A program made the translations under genes and the position numbers. The notes beneath the pieces are model-generated. The model was not told where the DNA came from, did no database searches, and saw only the letters and a list, made by a program, of their open reading frames with translations. A DNA stretch of 64,000 bases from Dyadobacter luticola (lineage in GTDB: Bacteria; Bacteroidota; Bacteroidia; Cytophagales; Spirosomataceae). The stretch is taken from contig NZ_VCEJ01000004.1 in NCBI RefSeq assembly GCF_005860805.1, forward strand, positions 558,001 through 622,000, given 5' to 3'. The first letter of the stretch is position 1, and each line of letters opens with the position of its first letter. Below are positions 8,370 to 16,318 of this stretch, piece after piece.

Positions 8370-8768
8370 CTACGCTTTGCCGGTCGTTATAATCGAGAGC
8401 GTGTCTTTCATCTGATTATATGAATACCCCTTTGTAAAAAACGAAAACTGACTTTCGCCGAACGAGTGGCTGGGGATCATGGACTTTTCGGAGGTGGTCA
8501 GGAAAACGAACTGGGGATTTCCGTTCACGAAGAAGTTCTTTTTCAAAAGTTCGTCGAGCAGTTCAAAACCGTTCATGACCGGCATGTTCAGGTCGCTGAT
8601 CACGAACGAGGGTGGCTCGGATTGATTTTGCAGGTATACCAGCGCATCTTGTCCGTTCCGGAAAAGCTGCACCTTATCGAGCATGTTTAATTCTTCAAAA
8701 GCTGTTTTGAGCAAGAAAATATCGTCGTCGTCGTCCTCTACCAATACTATATGCTTATTTTCTTTCAT
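8370..8768 (-). CDS. CheY-like response regulator, receiver domain only
   Basis: Single receiver domain of 132 residues with no output domain. The acidic pocket is EDDDDD at residues 11-16, the phospho-acceptor is Asp59 in VISDLNMP, the conserved Thr/Ser is in FLTTSEK (about 91-93) and the conserved Lys is Lys113. The residue after that Lys is Gly (FTKGYS) where Pro is usual. It starts 3 bases after the histidine kinase gene, so the kinase is its likely phosphodonor. As a stand-alone receiver it probably acts by protein contact or phosphotransfer rather than on DNA directly. Confidence 0.93.
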   Translation of the reverse strand: MKENKHIVLVEDDDDDIFLLKTAFEELNMLDKVQLFRNGQDALVYLQNQSEPPSFVISDLNMPVMNGFELLDELLKKNFFVNGNPQFVFLTTSEKSMIPSHSFGESQFSFFTKGYSYNQMKDTLSIITTGKA

Positions 8769-8771
8769 GGC

Positions 8772-10439
8772 TCAATGTTCTGATAGTTTTATATTAGGAA
8801 GATAAATCGTGAAAACTGAGCCTTTTGAAACCTTACTTCTGGCGATAAGTTGCCCTCGGTGCATCTCTGCGATCCGTTTGCAAATAGCCAGTCCGATGCC
8901 TGTGCCTTTATATTGATCCTGTGAGTGCAGGCGCTGGAACATTTCGAAAATCCGCTCAAGGAATCTTTCGTCAAATCCTATGCCATTGTCTGTGACGCTG
9001 ATGCTGGTCCAGGCCCAATTTGGGTCCAGGTTAACACCTTTTAGCTCCGATAACCGCACCTGCTGCGCAGAAATGACGATTTCGGGCCGAATATCTTTTT
9101 CAACAAATTTTATTGCGTTGCCTATCAGGTTCTGAAAAAGCAGGGCCAGCAGTTGTTTGTTTCCCATAAAGGTCAGGTCGTTGTCGAGCCGCACTTCCGC
9201 ACCTGAGTCGGCAATCTGCGCTTCCAGTTGCTCCCTGGCCTGCTGCACGATCTGGGTCAGCTGCACCGGTTCTATTTCAATGTGCCGGTCGATGGAAATT
9301 TTGGAGTAATCGAGCAAGTCGCGGATGACGGCCACCATTCTTTCCGAGCCGGTTTTGATCCTTTTCAAAATTCCTGCGCCGTCCGCAGGCAATGAATCGT
9401 GGTATTTACTGAGCAGCATATCCGAAAAAACCACCATTTTCCGGGCAGGTTCCTGCAAATCGTGGGATGCCACGTAGGCAAATTTGGCGAGTTCCTGATT
9501 GCTCCGGTTCAGATTGGCTACGGTAAGATCGAGTTCTTTTTGCCGTGTTTCAAGCGCGAGGCGGATATGTCTCAGTTCCTCATTGTCCCGCAATGTTTCT
9601 TCTACCAGCTTCTGGGCGTGAATGTTTACCAGAAATCCTGACCAGTCCACTTGCCCTGTCAAAGGGTTTTCGATCGGGTTCATGGAAAGTAAATGCCAGC
9701 GGTTTTCGTCCAGGGATTGTTTCAGGGATATTTCCAGGGAGAATGCTTCCCCGGTTTTCATTTTTTCCAAAATCCGGCTGATCGAAATCCCCGACTGCCG
9801 GTCGGCCAGCCAGGTGAGCCAATTGAGCTGCTCAAACGCGCGGGTTCCGGCAAAATGCATGAAACCTTCGTTGGCAAACAACATTTGACCGTCGCTTCTG
9901 ACCGTAAACATCATCAGCGGCAGGGAGTCGGTGAGTACCTGGTATTTTTTCTCGCTCTCGCCCAGGCGGTTGGCCATTTCCTGCAACTGGTCGTTGAGGC
10001 GCTTGGCTTCCTCGTAGGGCGTCACGGCAGGAAGTTCTTCAAAGAGCTTTTGTCCGTTGGCAATCAGTTCCTTACTGAGCCGGACGGTCGTGGGCATTTC
10101 GCAGATCAGCGTGATTGCATCGTCTTCCACCGTAAAACCGTGCACGAGCTTGCGCGCATATACCAGGTTTGGGTTTTGAATGTTGATGCTGGTGACGCGC
10201 GGGTCGGTAATGCGGGCGTAGACGCAGCTGCGGCCTGTTTTTGATTTCAAAACTCCTAGATACATGCAGGGACGGGATTCTTTGTCGAGCATCAGCCTGC
10301 ACACTTCTGATACGGCCGTGGCAAAACTCGTTTGTTGTATAATCCCGATACCGCCGTAATCCGCTACCTGCATGGAGCGTTTGTGGGCCAGCATCAGGTC
10401 AAGATCATTAGAGAGGGTCAGCTTTGTGAGTATGTACAT
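8772..10439 (-). CDS. sensor histidine kinase with N-terminal degenerate RsbT-like domain and PAS domain
   Basis: 555-residue cytoplasmic kinase with no membrane segment. Residues 1 to about 135 resemble the anti-sigma/RsbT kinase fold: SNDLDLMLAHKRSMQVADYGG and QTSFATAVSEVCRLML align with the matching part of RsbT in this operon (QERDLIICRNRVKDF, QTKLITAVSELARNML). The N-box Asn of RsbT is Leu49 here, so this domain probably cannot bind ATP-Mg normally and may act as a docking module. A PAS domain follows (about 165-280), then a coiled stretch, a HisKA domain with His326 (SHDLQEPARK) and a HATPase with QNLIGNAIKF, DNGIGFDE and GTGIGLAICKRI. It starts 5 bases after the phosphatase gene. Phosphotransfer to the adjacent receiver is expected. 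Confidence 0.9.
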   Translation of the reverse strand: MYILTKLTLSNDLDLMLAHKRSMQVADYGGIGIIQQTSFATAVSEVCRLMLDKESRPCMYLGVLKSKTGRSCVYARITDPRVTSINIQNPNLVYARKLVHGFTVEDDAITLICEMPTTVRLSKELIANGQKLFEELPAVTPYEEAKRLNDQLQEMANRLGESEKKYQVLTDSLPLMMFTVRSDGQMLFANEGFMHFAGTRAFEQLNWLTWLADRQSGISISRILEKMKTGEAFSLEISLKQSLDENRWHLLSMNPIENPLTGQVDWSGFLVNIHAQKLVEETLRDNEELRHIRLALETRQKELDLTVANLNRSNQELAKFAYVASHDLQEPARKMVVFSDMLLSKYHDSLPADGAGILKRIKTGSERMVAVIRDLLDYSKISIDRHIEIEPVQLTQIVQQAREQLEAQIADSGAEVRLDNDLTFMGNKQLLALLFQNLIGNAIKFVEKDIRPEIVISAQQVRLSELKGVNLDPNWAWTSISVTDNGIGFDERFLERIFEMFQRLHSQDQYKGTGIGLAICKRIAEMHRGQLIARSKVSKGSVFTIYLPNIKLSEH

Positions 10440-10444
10440 GCTTT

Positions 10445-11452
10445 CTAAACTTTTACGATCACCACCGCGGTATCATCCGTATGTCGCGCAAAATCCTTGT
10501 AAATCACGGCAGCAAGTATCGACTGGTCGCATCGAAAAGCGCCGGCATGTTTGGAAAGGTCCCACCGCGATGAAACCCCGTCCGAACAAAGCGTCAAATG
10601 TCGGCCCGGTTCCGAAAGTACCGTCTGGGATTCGAGCTGCCGGGGCACATTCACGCCAACTATCCCATTGTACGGCAGGTACGATTTGGAAGAAATCGCA
10701 TCCTGTAACCGGGTCGAAATGTTGCCTACGCCGCAAATTTGCCAGGTCTTTTTCAACAAATCATATACCGCCACCGTCGCTACCAGGCCACGTGTGCTTT
10801 TTACCTGCTGATGCACGTCCATGAGGATCTGGTGGGGTGTGTTATACACGCTTTTCTGAAATGCGTGAATGGCTTTTTGAGAAGCGTCGTGCGCCAGCGA
10901 GCCGTGGCCCAGCCCGTCGGCCAGCATGACCTTGATGAAGTTGGGATTGGCTTTCCAGCCATAGCCGTCGCCGCAATAGGTTTCGCCTGGCTTCGGGATC
11001 ACGATCGGGAAAATTCCCAGGCGCGCGGTTTTTTCCTGCACATGGTTGTTGTCAAAAAGGCGGGTCAGCAAAATGGTACCCCAGCCGGGTACTGAGTAAA
11101 TCTGCAACTGGTCCGACAACCGGCGGACCGCGCCGAGGCCTTGTCCCAGCGTACCTTTGGTCGAGACCCCGTCTTCCATCATTTTCAACGGATCGGCCAT
11201 GCCGGGACCGTTATCAATGCTGAGGATTTCGATACCTCCGCCCGGCGAGTCGCTCATATAGCGGACAATGATCTCGCCGCCCCCGGCGTGTCTCAAAAGG
11301 TTGGTCCCGATCTCGCTCACCACGATTTCCATCTCGGCTATCCTTTTAGCTGAAAACCCGGCCATCAGGGCCAGTCGGGACGCATCTTTTTTTATAATGG
11401 GTAAAAAACTCCTATCCTTGAGATCGAAGGCCAACTGCTTGGCACTATCCAT
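10445..11452 (-). CDS. HATPase plus PP2C/SpoIIE-type serine phosphatase (RsbX/RsbU-like)
   Basis: 335-residue two-domain protein. The N-terminal part is an RsbT/RsbW-like ATP-binding domain with intact N-box (SEIGTNLLRH; Glu47, Asn51), DNGPGMAD and GTLGQGLGAVRRL. The C-terminal part is a SpoIIE/PP2C phosphatase with CGDGYGW, MLADGLGHG and the closing TDDTAVVIV, all metal-ligand regions. In stressosome systems an RsbX-like phosphatase resets RsbS/RsbR phosphorylation, while RsbU-like ones act downstream; this fusion could do either. I chose the ATG at 11452 (MDSAKQ), which overlaps the end of rsbT by 8 bases (ATGGATAG); the open frame extends upstream but only through rsbT in another frame. 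Confidence 0.88.
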   Translation of the reverse strand: MDSAKQLAFDLKDRSFLPIIKKDASRLALMAGFSAKRIAEMEIVVSEIGTNLLRHAGGGEIIVRYMSDSPGGGIEILSIDNGPGMADPLKMMEDGVSTKGTLGQGLGAVRRLSDQLQIYSVPGWGTILLTRLFDNNHVQEKTARLGIFPIVIPKPGETYCGDGYGWKANPNFIKVMLADGLGHGSLAHDASQKAIHAFQKSVYNTPHQILMDVHQQVKSTRGLVATVAVYDLLKKTWQICGVGNISTRLQDAISSKSYLPYNGIVGVNVPRQLESQTVLSEPGRHLTLCSDGVSSRWDLSKHAGAFRCDQSILAAVIYKDFARHTDDTAVVIVKV

Positions 11453-11855
11453 TTTTCCACTTGATGATTTTGACAATGGTGCCCTTTCCGACCACGCTAT
11501 CGATGAAAAATTCGCTGGCGAGCCGCTTTGCCCCGGGAAGGCCCATTCCCATGCTCTTACCTGTGGTAAAACCATCCTGCATGGCCTTTGTAATATCTGC
11601 TATACCAGGGCCTTTATCCTGAAAAACAACTGAAATCCCGGGTTCTCTGCCACGTGATACGACTTCGAGCAGCACACTTCCGCCACCACCGTAAATAAGC
11701 ATGTTACGTGCAAGTTCGCTGACCGCGGTGATCAGCTTGGTCTGGTTTACGATGCCCATACCAATTCTGACCGCAAAGTCTTTGACCCTGTTGCGGCAGA
11801 TAATCAAGTCCCTTTCCTGCTGAATGATAATTGTTTCCCTGTTATTCGTCGTCAT
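11445..11855 (-). CDS. rsbT: RsbT-like serine/threonine switch kinase
   Basis: Stressosome switch kinase of the GHKL fold that phosphorylates RsbR and RsbS paralogues and is then released to activate the downstream phosphatase. Visible features in the 136-residue product are the N-box SELARNML (Glu47, Asn51), the ATP-lid start FQDKGPGIADI and the glycine loop TTGKSMGMGLPGAKRL. The start chosen is MTTNNRE, overlapping the end of rsbS by 14 bases; a second ATG four codons upstream is also possible. Overlapping starts and stops among rsbS, rsbT and the phosphatase suggest translational coupling, as in other stressosome operons. Confidence 0.92.
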   Translation of the reverse strand: MTTNNRETIIIQQERDLIICRNRVKDFAVRIGMGIVNQTKLITAVSELARNMLIYGGGGSVLLEVVSRGREPGISVVFQDKGPGIADITKAMQDGFTTGKSMGMGLPGAKRLASEFFIDSVVGKGTIVKIIKWKNG

Positions 11856-12234
11856 TGTCCCGGTCATTGCCCGTTTCTTCCGGCATTCTTGCTTCCAGCA
11901 ATGCCATACCACGTTCCACATTCAGTGCGGTATAAACGCCGGACAGCGGAAGACCAAGTTCTATGAGGGTGATCGCCACGGCGGGCTGCATGCCCACCAC
12001 GACCGTTTCGGCATCGAGAATGCTGGACATGGCCGCAATGTTCCCGATGATTTTGCCCATAAATGAATCGACGATGGATAGGGCAGAAATGTCTATTAAT
12101 ACACCTTTGGCGCCTGTTTTGTGCACCATCATTACCAGGTCCTCTTCCAATGCGAGCGCAAGCCTGTCGTACAAGTCGACCTGAATGGTAACCAGCAAGA
12201 ATTTACCCATTTTAAGGATAGGTATTCTTTCCAT
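11842..12234 (-). CDS. rsbS: RsbS-like stressosome core STAS protein
   Basis: Single STAS domain (130 residues), the scaffold subunit of the stressosome. The phosphorylation site is visible as Ser57 in SIVDSFMG, equivalent to Ser59 of Bacillus subtilis RsbS, in the context GVLIDISALSIVDS. The C-terminus ends in an acidic tail (ETGNDRDNDDE) that is longer than usual. It lies 17 bases downstream of rsbR and overlaps rsbT. Known function of the family: binds RsbT in the unphosphorylated state and releases it after phosphorylation. Confidence 0.93.
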   Translation of the reverse strand: MERIPILKMGKFLLVTIQVDLYDRLALALEEDLVMMVHKTGAKGVLIDISALSIVDSFMGKIIGNIAAMSSILDAETVVVGMQPAVAITLIELGLPLSGVYTALNVERGMALLEARMPEETGNDRDNDDE

Positions 12235-12251
12235 ATGCTTTCCGACTTATA

Positions 12252-13115
12252 TTAAAGGTTAGACTTTTCTTTGGCTACGCGCCTCACTTCCAGTTGAAGT
12301 GCTGCAAAAGCGTATTTCAGCGCACTGGCCAAGGTAGCTTTGGTGACCATCTTGGAAAGATCTATGCCAAGGTGGACGACCGTCTGCGCGATTTCCGGGC
12401 GGATACCGCTGATGATACAGTCGGCGCCGAGGAGGCGTATAGCGCTCACAGTTTTGATCAAATGCTGCGCCACCAGGGAATCCACCGCCGGAACGCCGGA
12501 GATATCGAGGATCGCAATGCTGCTTTCATTATCCACAATGCCCTGCAACAGATTTTCCATCACTACCTGCGTGCGGGCGCTGTCCAGCGTACCGATGATC
12601 GGCATCGCAATGATCCCGTCCCACACCTTGATCACCGGCGTAGAAAGCTCGGCCATTTCGTCGGACTGGCTCAGGATCACTTCCTCGCGTCCCCTGATGA
12701 ACGTTTCGAAGCTGGTGATACCTATGTTGTCAATGAATTTGCTCACTTCGAGCGTGGTGGTGTAAAGCTCGCGGTTGTCGCTGATGGTTTCGCCCAATAC
12801 TTTCAGGAGGGCATCTTTGAGCGAAAAAATGTAAACGGCAGTTTCTCTGGGGCTGAATCCCTGTTTGGCGCGGGATACGGTCAGGCCGCCGATGTAGTCA
12901 AATAAAGGTTCAAGGTCCGAGGAATAAAGGTCGTTAATGTTTTGGGAGGTAATGGTTTGTAAAAGAATATCCAGAAGCTCCGCAGATTGCGTTTTCAAAT
13001 CGTCGGTACTATTGAAATTACCACCGAAATCTTCCGCCAATTCGCGCTGGGCAATCCAGTTTTCCAAAATAATGTTCCTTTTGCTTTGGAGGTCTGCAAT
13101 GATATTGCTTGTCAT
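12252..13115 (-). CDS. rsbR: RsbR-like stressosome sensor (N-terminal sensor plus STAS)
   Basis: 287-residue RsbR paralogue. The N-terminal half is an all-helical RsbRD/globin-like sensory domain (ILENWIAQRE, FSPRETAVYIFSLKDALL) with no obvious haem-binding His, and the C-terminal STAS domain carries the usual pair of sites: Thr176 in IGTLDSAR and Ser213 in VPAVDSLVAQH, corresponding to Thr171 and Thr205 of B. subtilis RsbRA. The second site being Ser rather than Thr is a small departure. SGIRPEIAQT and LGIDL are nearly universal in RsbR. The start chosen is MTSNII; ten more codons are open upstream. This is the first gene of the stressosome operon; the signal sensed is unknown. Confidence 0.93.
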   Translation of the reverse strand: MTSNIIADLQSKRNIILENWIAQRELAEDFGGNFNSTDDLKTQSAELLDILLQTITSQNINDLYSSDLEPLFDYIGGLTVSRAKQGFSPRETAVYIFSLKDALLKVLGETISDNRELYTTTLEVSKFIDNIGITSFETFIRGREEVILSQSDEMAELSTPVIKVWDGIIAMPIIGTLDSARTQVVMENLLQGIVDNESSIAILDISGVPAVDSLVAQHLIKTVSAIRLLGADCIISGIRPEIAQTVVHLGIDLSKMVTKATLASALKYAFAALQLEVRRVAKEKSNL

Positions 13116-13281
13116 GTTAGTTAGTATAATTGGATAGTGTTCCAAGGTAAAAATTAAGCGCGATAATTTTTCTGGCGCATCGAAAATTCCGGACAGGTGC
13201 TGTACGAAACATGCGTCGGCGAGCAGCTATAAAAAAAATCCTGATGTCGCTTTTCTTCAATACCCGGCGTGGCGGCTGGGC

Positions 13282-13289
13282 TACCTTTG
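13282..13289 (+). promoter_or_regulatory. -7 promoter element TACCTTTG upstream of the YceI gene
   Basis: TACCTTTG matches the Bacteroidota -7 consensus TAnnTTTG and lies 63 bases before the YceI start. No clear TTG at the -33 position was seen. Confidence 0.5.
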
Positions 13290-13352
13290 TATTGTTCTTA
13301 GAAATGAGGCAAACACAATCAAATTTTCAAAACAATTCAAACATCATTAGTC

Positions 13353-13982
13353 ATGAAAAGTATTATTCTCGTAGGTGCGGTAGCGGCGGTTTTGGCTGGT
13401 TACAAACAATTTAACAGTGAATCGTCGGCATTTCAGGTAGATAAGGCCGCTTCCAAAATCGAGTGGTACGGTGCCACGCCGGACCATTCCCATATTGGTT
13501 CTTTCGACGTCACAGGCGGCATCGATCTGTCGTCGGAGGGTAGGGTAAAAGGCGGCGAATTTACAATTCCCGTCGCGTCGATTGTGGATTACGATCTGCC
13601 CGATCCGGTGCGGCAAACATTGTTGGAGGATTTGAAAAGTGCGAACTTCTTCAACATGGTCAAGTATCCTGAGACGAAATTCAAGATCACCAAAGTAGGT
13701 GCGTACGGTGGCGTCGATACCAGCTACGTAGCCGACGCCAACTATCTTTTAACCGGCGATTTTACCATGCTCGGCCAGACACATTCCATCACATTCCCGG
13801 CGCATATCCGCACGGTCAATGATAGCCTGGTAACCGATGCAAAATTCAATCTCGACCGTACGAAGTGGGGTATGAAAATGTACAGCGACCCGAAACAGAA
13901 ACTGTATATCTACCCAAACGTGAAGATTTCCCTGCACGTAAAAGCAGCAAAAACGGCAAAGGGAGAGACTGCCAAACTTTAA
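13353..13982 (+). CDS. YceI-family lipid/isoprenoid-binding protein
   Basis: Predicted exported lipocalin-like barrel of the YceI family, which binds polyisoprenoids or related amphiphiles. A short hydrophobic N-terminus (SIILVGAVAAVLAGY) probably acts as signal or anchor. The barrel begins FQVDKAASKIEWYG, continues with HIGSFDVTGG and GGEFTIPVASI, and contains the conserved FFNMVKYPETKFKITK and LTGDFTMLGQTHSITFP segments. Length (209 residues) is typical. It stands alone with its own probable promoter, diverging from the stressosome operon; a RidA-like gene follows 51 bases later. Confidence 0.9.
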   Translation: MKSIILVGAVAAVLAGYKQFNSESSAFQVDKAASKIEWYGATPDHSHIGSFDVTGGIDLSSEGRVKGGEFTIPVASIVDYDLPDPVRQTLLEDLKSANFFNMVKYPETKFKITKVGAYGGVDTSYVADANYLLTGDFTMLGQTHSITFPAHIRTVNDSLVTDAKFNLDRTKWGMKMYSDPKQKLYIYPNVKISLHVKAAKTAKGETAKL

Positions 13983-14033
13983 CATTGACCAATTTGTAAC
14001 ATATTTTTTAAATCTTTTTAAACTTAAATAGCC

Positions 14034-14429
14034 ATGAAAAATAGAACTATTATCAACCCCTGGACCTGGCAGGACCAGCTCGGGTACGCCCAGGCCGTAG
14101 AAATTCGGCACGGCACGCACACCCTGTACTGCGCCGGACAAGCCGCGATGACCGCCGAAGGTATGCCCATCGACGCTGATATGGGCGGACAAATCAAACT
14201 TTGTTTTGACAACCTGGAAGAAGTGCTCACCGAGGCGGGCTATGCGATGCGCAACATTGTGCGGCTGAATTTTTACACCACTTCTATCGAACAATTTTTT
14301 GCCTCGTACGGAGAAGTGATCGAGCGGATGCAAGCCACAGGCTGCCTGGCTTCCAGCACATTAACCGAAGTAAAGGCGCTCGCTTTTCCGCAGCTGGCAG
14401 TTGAGATCGAGGCGACGGCAGTGCGATAA
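14034..14429 (+). CDS. RidA/YjgF-family protein lacking the canonical catalytic Arg
   Basis: 131-residue single-domain RidA-superfamily protein. The fold is recognisable (YAQAVEI, LYCAGQAAM, NLEEVLTEAGYAMRNIVRLNFYT, FPQLAVEIEATAV). Canonical RidA, such as the second copy in this window, has an Arg in a PPAR-type motif that positions the enamine or imine substrate; here the equivalent stretch reads ASSTLTEVKAL with no Arg. It is therefore likely a non-archetypal Rid-type protein whose activity may not be imine deamination. It precedes an AraC-type regulator, with a 9-bp inverted repeat between them. Confidence 0.85.
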   Translation: MKNRTIINPWTWQDQLGYAQAVEIRHGTHTLYCAGQAAMTAEGMPIDADMGGQIKLCFDNLEEVLTEAGYAMRNIVRLNFYTTSIEQFFASYGEVIERMQATGCLASSTLTEVKALAFPQLAVEIEATAVR

Positions 14430-14455
14430 ATAATTGAGTGAACGGTAAAGAATTT

Positions 14456-14484
14456 GATAGTACGCTCCTGCTGGTCGTACTATC
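14456..14484. promoter_or_regulatory. inverted repeat GATAGTACG-N11-CGTACTATC, possible operator
   Basis: Two perfect 9-bp half-sites (14456-14464 and 14476-14484) with an 11-bp spacer lie between the RidA-like gene and the AraC-type regulator, 40 bases before the regulator's start. The right half overlaps a TATCTTTA that weakly resembles a -7 element. No strong T-run follows, so an operator for the regulator is more likely than a terminator. Inference only. Confidence 0.5.
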
Positions 14485-14524
14485 TTTATAAATCGATTTT
14501 TGAACAACCAGGTGTAGACCCGCA

Positions 14525-15364
14525 ATGAAAACGAGTTATCAGGAATTTCAACCTTCTCCGGCGCTCCAACCTTTCGTGGAATGTTACTGGCTGCATCATT
14601 TCGAGGCAAATGGTATGCAGGAATCGCCGGTGCAGCGTTGCCTGCCTTTCGGTGCTTTGGAGCTGATCATGCACCTGGACGATAACTGCGCGCATGTGCT
14701 CAGGGATGGTATCTGGCAGAAATTGCCGCAGGCGTTTTTCGTCGGATTATACCGGGATACCGTGCATTGGAAAGCGGTAGGTACGGGTCGGAAATTCGGG
14801 GTGCGGCTGAAACCGGAGGCGCTGATCCAGTTGTTCAAAATTCCGGCAGGTGCAATGTTCAATCAGTTTACGGATGTGGATTCCATATTTGGAGGTGTGC
14901 TTAACCGTCTGATGGACAGCGTCTATGGGATCACGGAAATGTCAGAGGTGATTGCGGAAGTGGAGAAATTTTTGACTGCGCGTTTCCGGAACCTGACCAG
15001 CGAGCGGAACTATCTGATCGAGGCGACGCGGATTATCCGGCAGGCGAAAGGAAATGTTTCCATCGAAGCATTGAGCGAAAGTCTATCGATCAGTAAGCGG
15101 CAGTTGGAGCGTGGCTTCAAAGATTCCTATGGTACTTCTCCGAAGCTCTACCAGCGCATAATCCGCTTCCGGAATGCTTATGAATCTTTTCAGCAAACTT
15201 CGGCCGTGCCCAACTGGCTGGATGTTTCCTACAACTTCGGCTACGCGGACCAGGCGCATTTTATCCGCGATTTCAAAGAGTTTTCCGACGATGTTCCGAC
15301 GCTGGTGTATCAGGATAGCAACCAACATTTCCGCGTGCCGGTCAGAGGACTTGCCCGCGCCTGA
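14525..15364 (+). CDS. AraC-family transcriptional regulator with DUF6597-type N-terminus
   Basis: 279-residue regulator. The N-terminal domain begins YQEFQPSPALQPFVECYW, the signature of the DUF6597 group, and contains FGVRLKPEAL. The C-terminal AraC DNA-binding domain has both helix-turn-helix units: VSIEALSESLSISKRQLERGF and LDVSYNFGYADQAHFIRDFK. The effector and targets are unknown; the inverted repeat just upstream could be its own operator. A strong terminator follows 25 bases after the stop, so it ends its transcript. Confidence 0.9.
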   Translation: MKTSYQEFQPSPALQPFVECYWLHHFEANGMQESPVQRCLPFGALELIMHLDDNCAHVLRDGIWQKLPQAFFVGLYRDTVHWKAVGTGRKFGVRLKPEALIQLFKIPAGAMFNQFTDVDSIFGGVLNRLMDSVYGITEMSEVIAEVEKFLTARFRNLTSERNYLIEATRIIRQAKGNVSIEALSESLSISKRQLERGFKDSYGTSPKLYQRIIRFRNAYESFQQTSAVPNWLDVSYNFGYADQAHFIRDFKEFSDDVPTLVYQDSNQHFRVPVRGLARA

Positions 15365-15389
15365 TTCGATCATTTTTCGGTTTTATATC

Positions 15390-15425
15390 AAAGCTGACCT
15401 GTACCACCAGGTCAGCTTTTTCTTT
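15390..15425 (+). terminator. intrinsic terminator after the AraC-type regulator
   Basis: Perfect 12-bp stem AAAGCTGACCTG / CAGGTCAGCTTT with loop TACCAC, followed by TTTTTCTTTTT. From its end to 15656 the sequence is AT-rich and I see no further gene or clear promoter. Confidence 0.9.
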
Positions 15426-15656
15426 TTAAGGCATTATTTCTGGCTCGAAAATCCCTGTTTTTACCTTTCGATAATTACAAAATACCGTCAGATAATCGCG
15501 GCTCCTTTTTGAACTTTTCCTGTTGTTGTTTTGAAAGCTGAATGTAGAGAGACAGATAATTAATACCCAAAGCTTTTATTTTAAAGGGATTAATCGTCTT
15601 ATCGCTAACATTCAGATTTTTTAAAATTATAACAAAACCAATTTATTCTAAAAGTC

Positions 15657-16214
15657 ATGAAAAGTATTTTTCAGAGTGTCGCATTACTTACTATTTCCGT
15701 TTTTCTTTTTAACTGTAGTAACACAAACGAACCGGTACCATCGGCTAATTCTCAAACTGCCGCGGTTGTAAATTCCGACGAACTATCTAATGCCAAGATG
15801 GGCGTTAACATGGTGCCTATTAAGCAAGAAGTGTTTCGCCTCGTGCAAACGCTGACGATGCCGCAGGGAAAAGGTTTCAACCTGACAAGCCCATTTGCTA
15901 TCACTTCCGAAAGTGGCGGCGACATTGGCTGGGGCGCTTACGGATGCTACGCAGCATTGAAACCGGTGAAGGTATCTTTCAGCAATCTTAAAATCGTGGA
16001 TATCGCTTCGGTTACACCCACTCTTTTGAGCACGCTGCCATTCAACCAGTCGCCGATCGCAAATGCACCCGCAGGCTCGGCATTCTGGACCAATTACATG
16101 CCGGTGAAAACGGTTATCGCATGTAAAACTGCCGCCGGAAAGTATTACCTGATCGAAGTTTTGGGGGATAACCCGTTGAAAGTGAACATCTATCACCCGG
16201 TCAGACCGCTATAA
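15657..16214 (+). CDS. small secreted lipoprotein of unknown function
   Basis: 185-residue protein with a lipoprotein signal (LLTISVFLFNC; Cys at about residue 20) and a Ser/Asn/Pro-rich linker. The mature part is a small globular domain with SPFAITSESGGDIGWGAYGCYAAL, two further Trp/Tyr-rich strands and a C-terminal KVNIYHPVRPL. I do not recognise the family. It stands alone between two terminators. Probably anchored in a membrane and facing the periplasm or the surface. Confidence 0.75.
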   Translation: MKSIFQSVALLTISVFLFNCSNTNEPVPSANSQTAAVVNSDELSNAKMGVNMVPIKQEVFRLVQTLTMPQGKGFNLTSPFAITSESGGDIGWGAYGCYAALKPVKVSFSNLKIVDIASVTPTLLSTLPFNQSPIANAPAGSAFWTNYMPVKTVIACKTAAGKYYLIEVLGDNPLKVNIYHPVRPL

Positions 16215-16251
16215 TTTTGCGCACAAGCAATATTGGAAATTGCTAAACATC

Positions 16252-16285
16252 AAAAACCGCTGGGAGCATCTCTCAGCGGTTTTTT
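16252..16285. terminator. bidirectional terminator between two convergent lipoprotein genes
   Basis: AAAAACCGCTG pairs with CAGCGGTTTTT, with three more pairs inside after one mismatch. T-runs occur on both strands. Confidence 0.85.
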
Positions 16286-16318
16286 GTTTTTATATCACAG
16301 CTTATTGTTTCCAAAGAC

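Noticed and set aside
11453..11575. Extra N-terminal 41 codons of the phosphatase
   Set aside because: They overlap rsbT in another frame and look like translated rsbT sequence; the ATG at 11452 starts the conserved domain.
12294..12905. Plus-strand ORF of about 200 codons inside rsbR
   Set aside because: Fully antisense to a clear RsbR gene with conserved STAS motifs; no domain in its translation.
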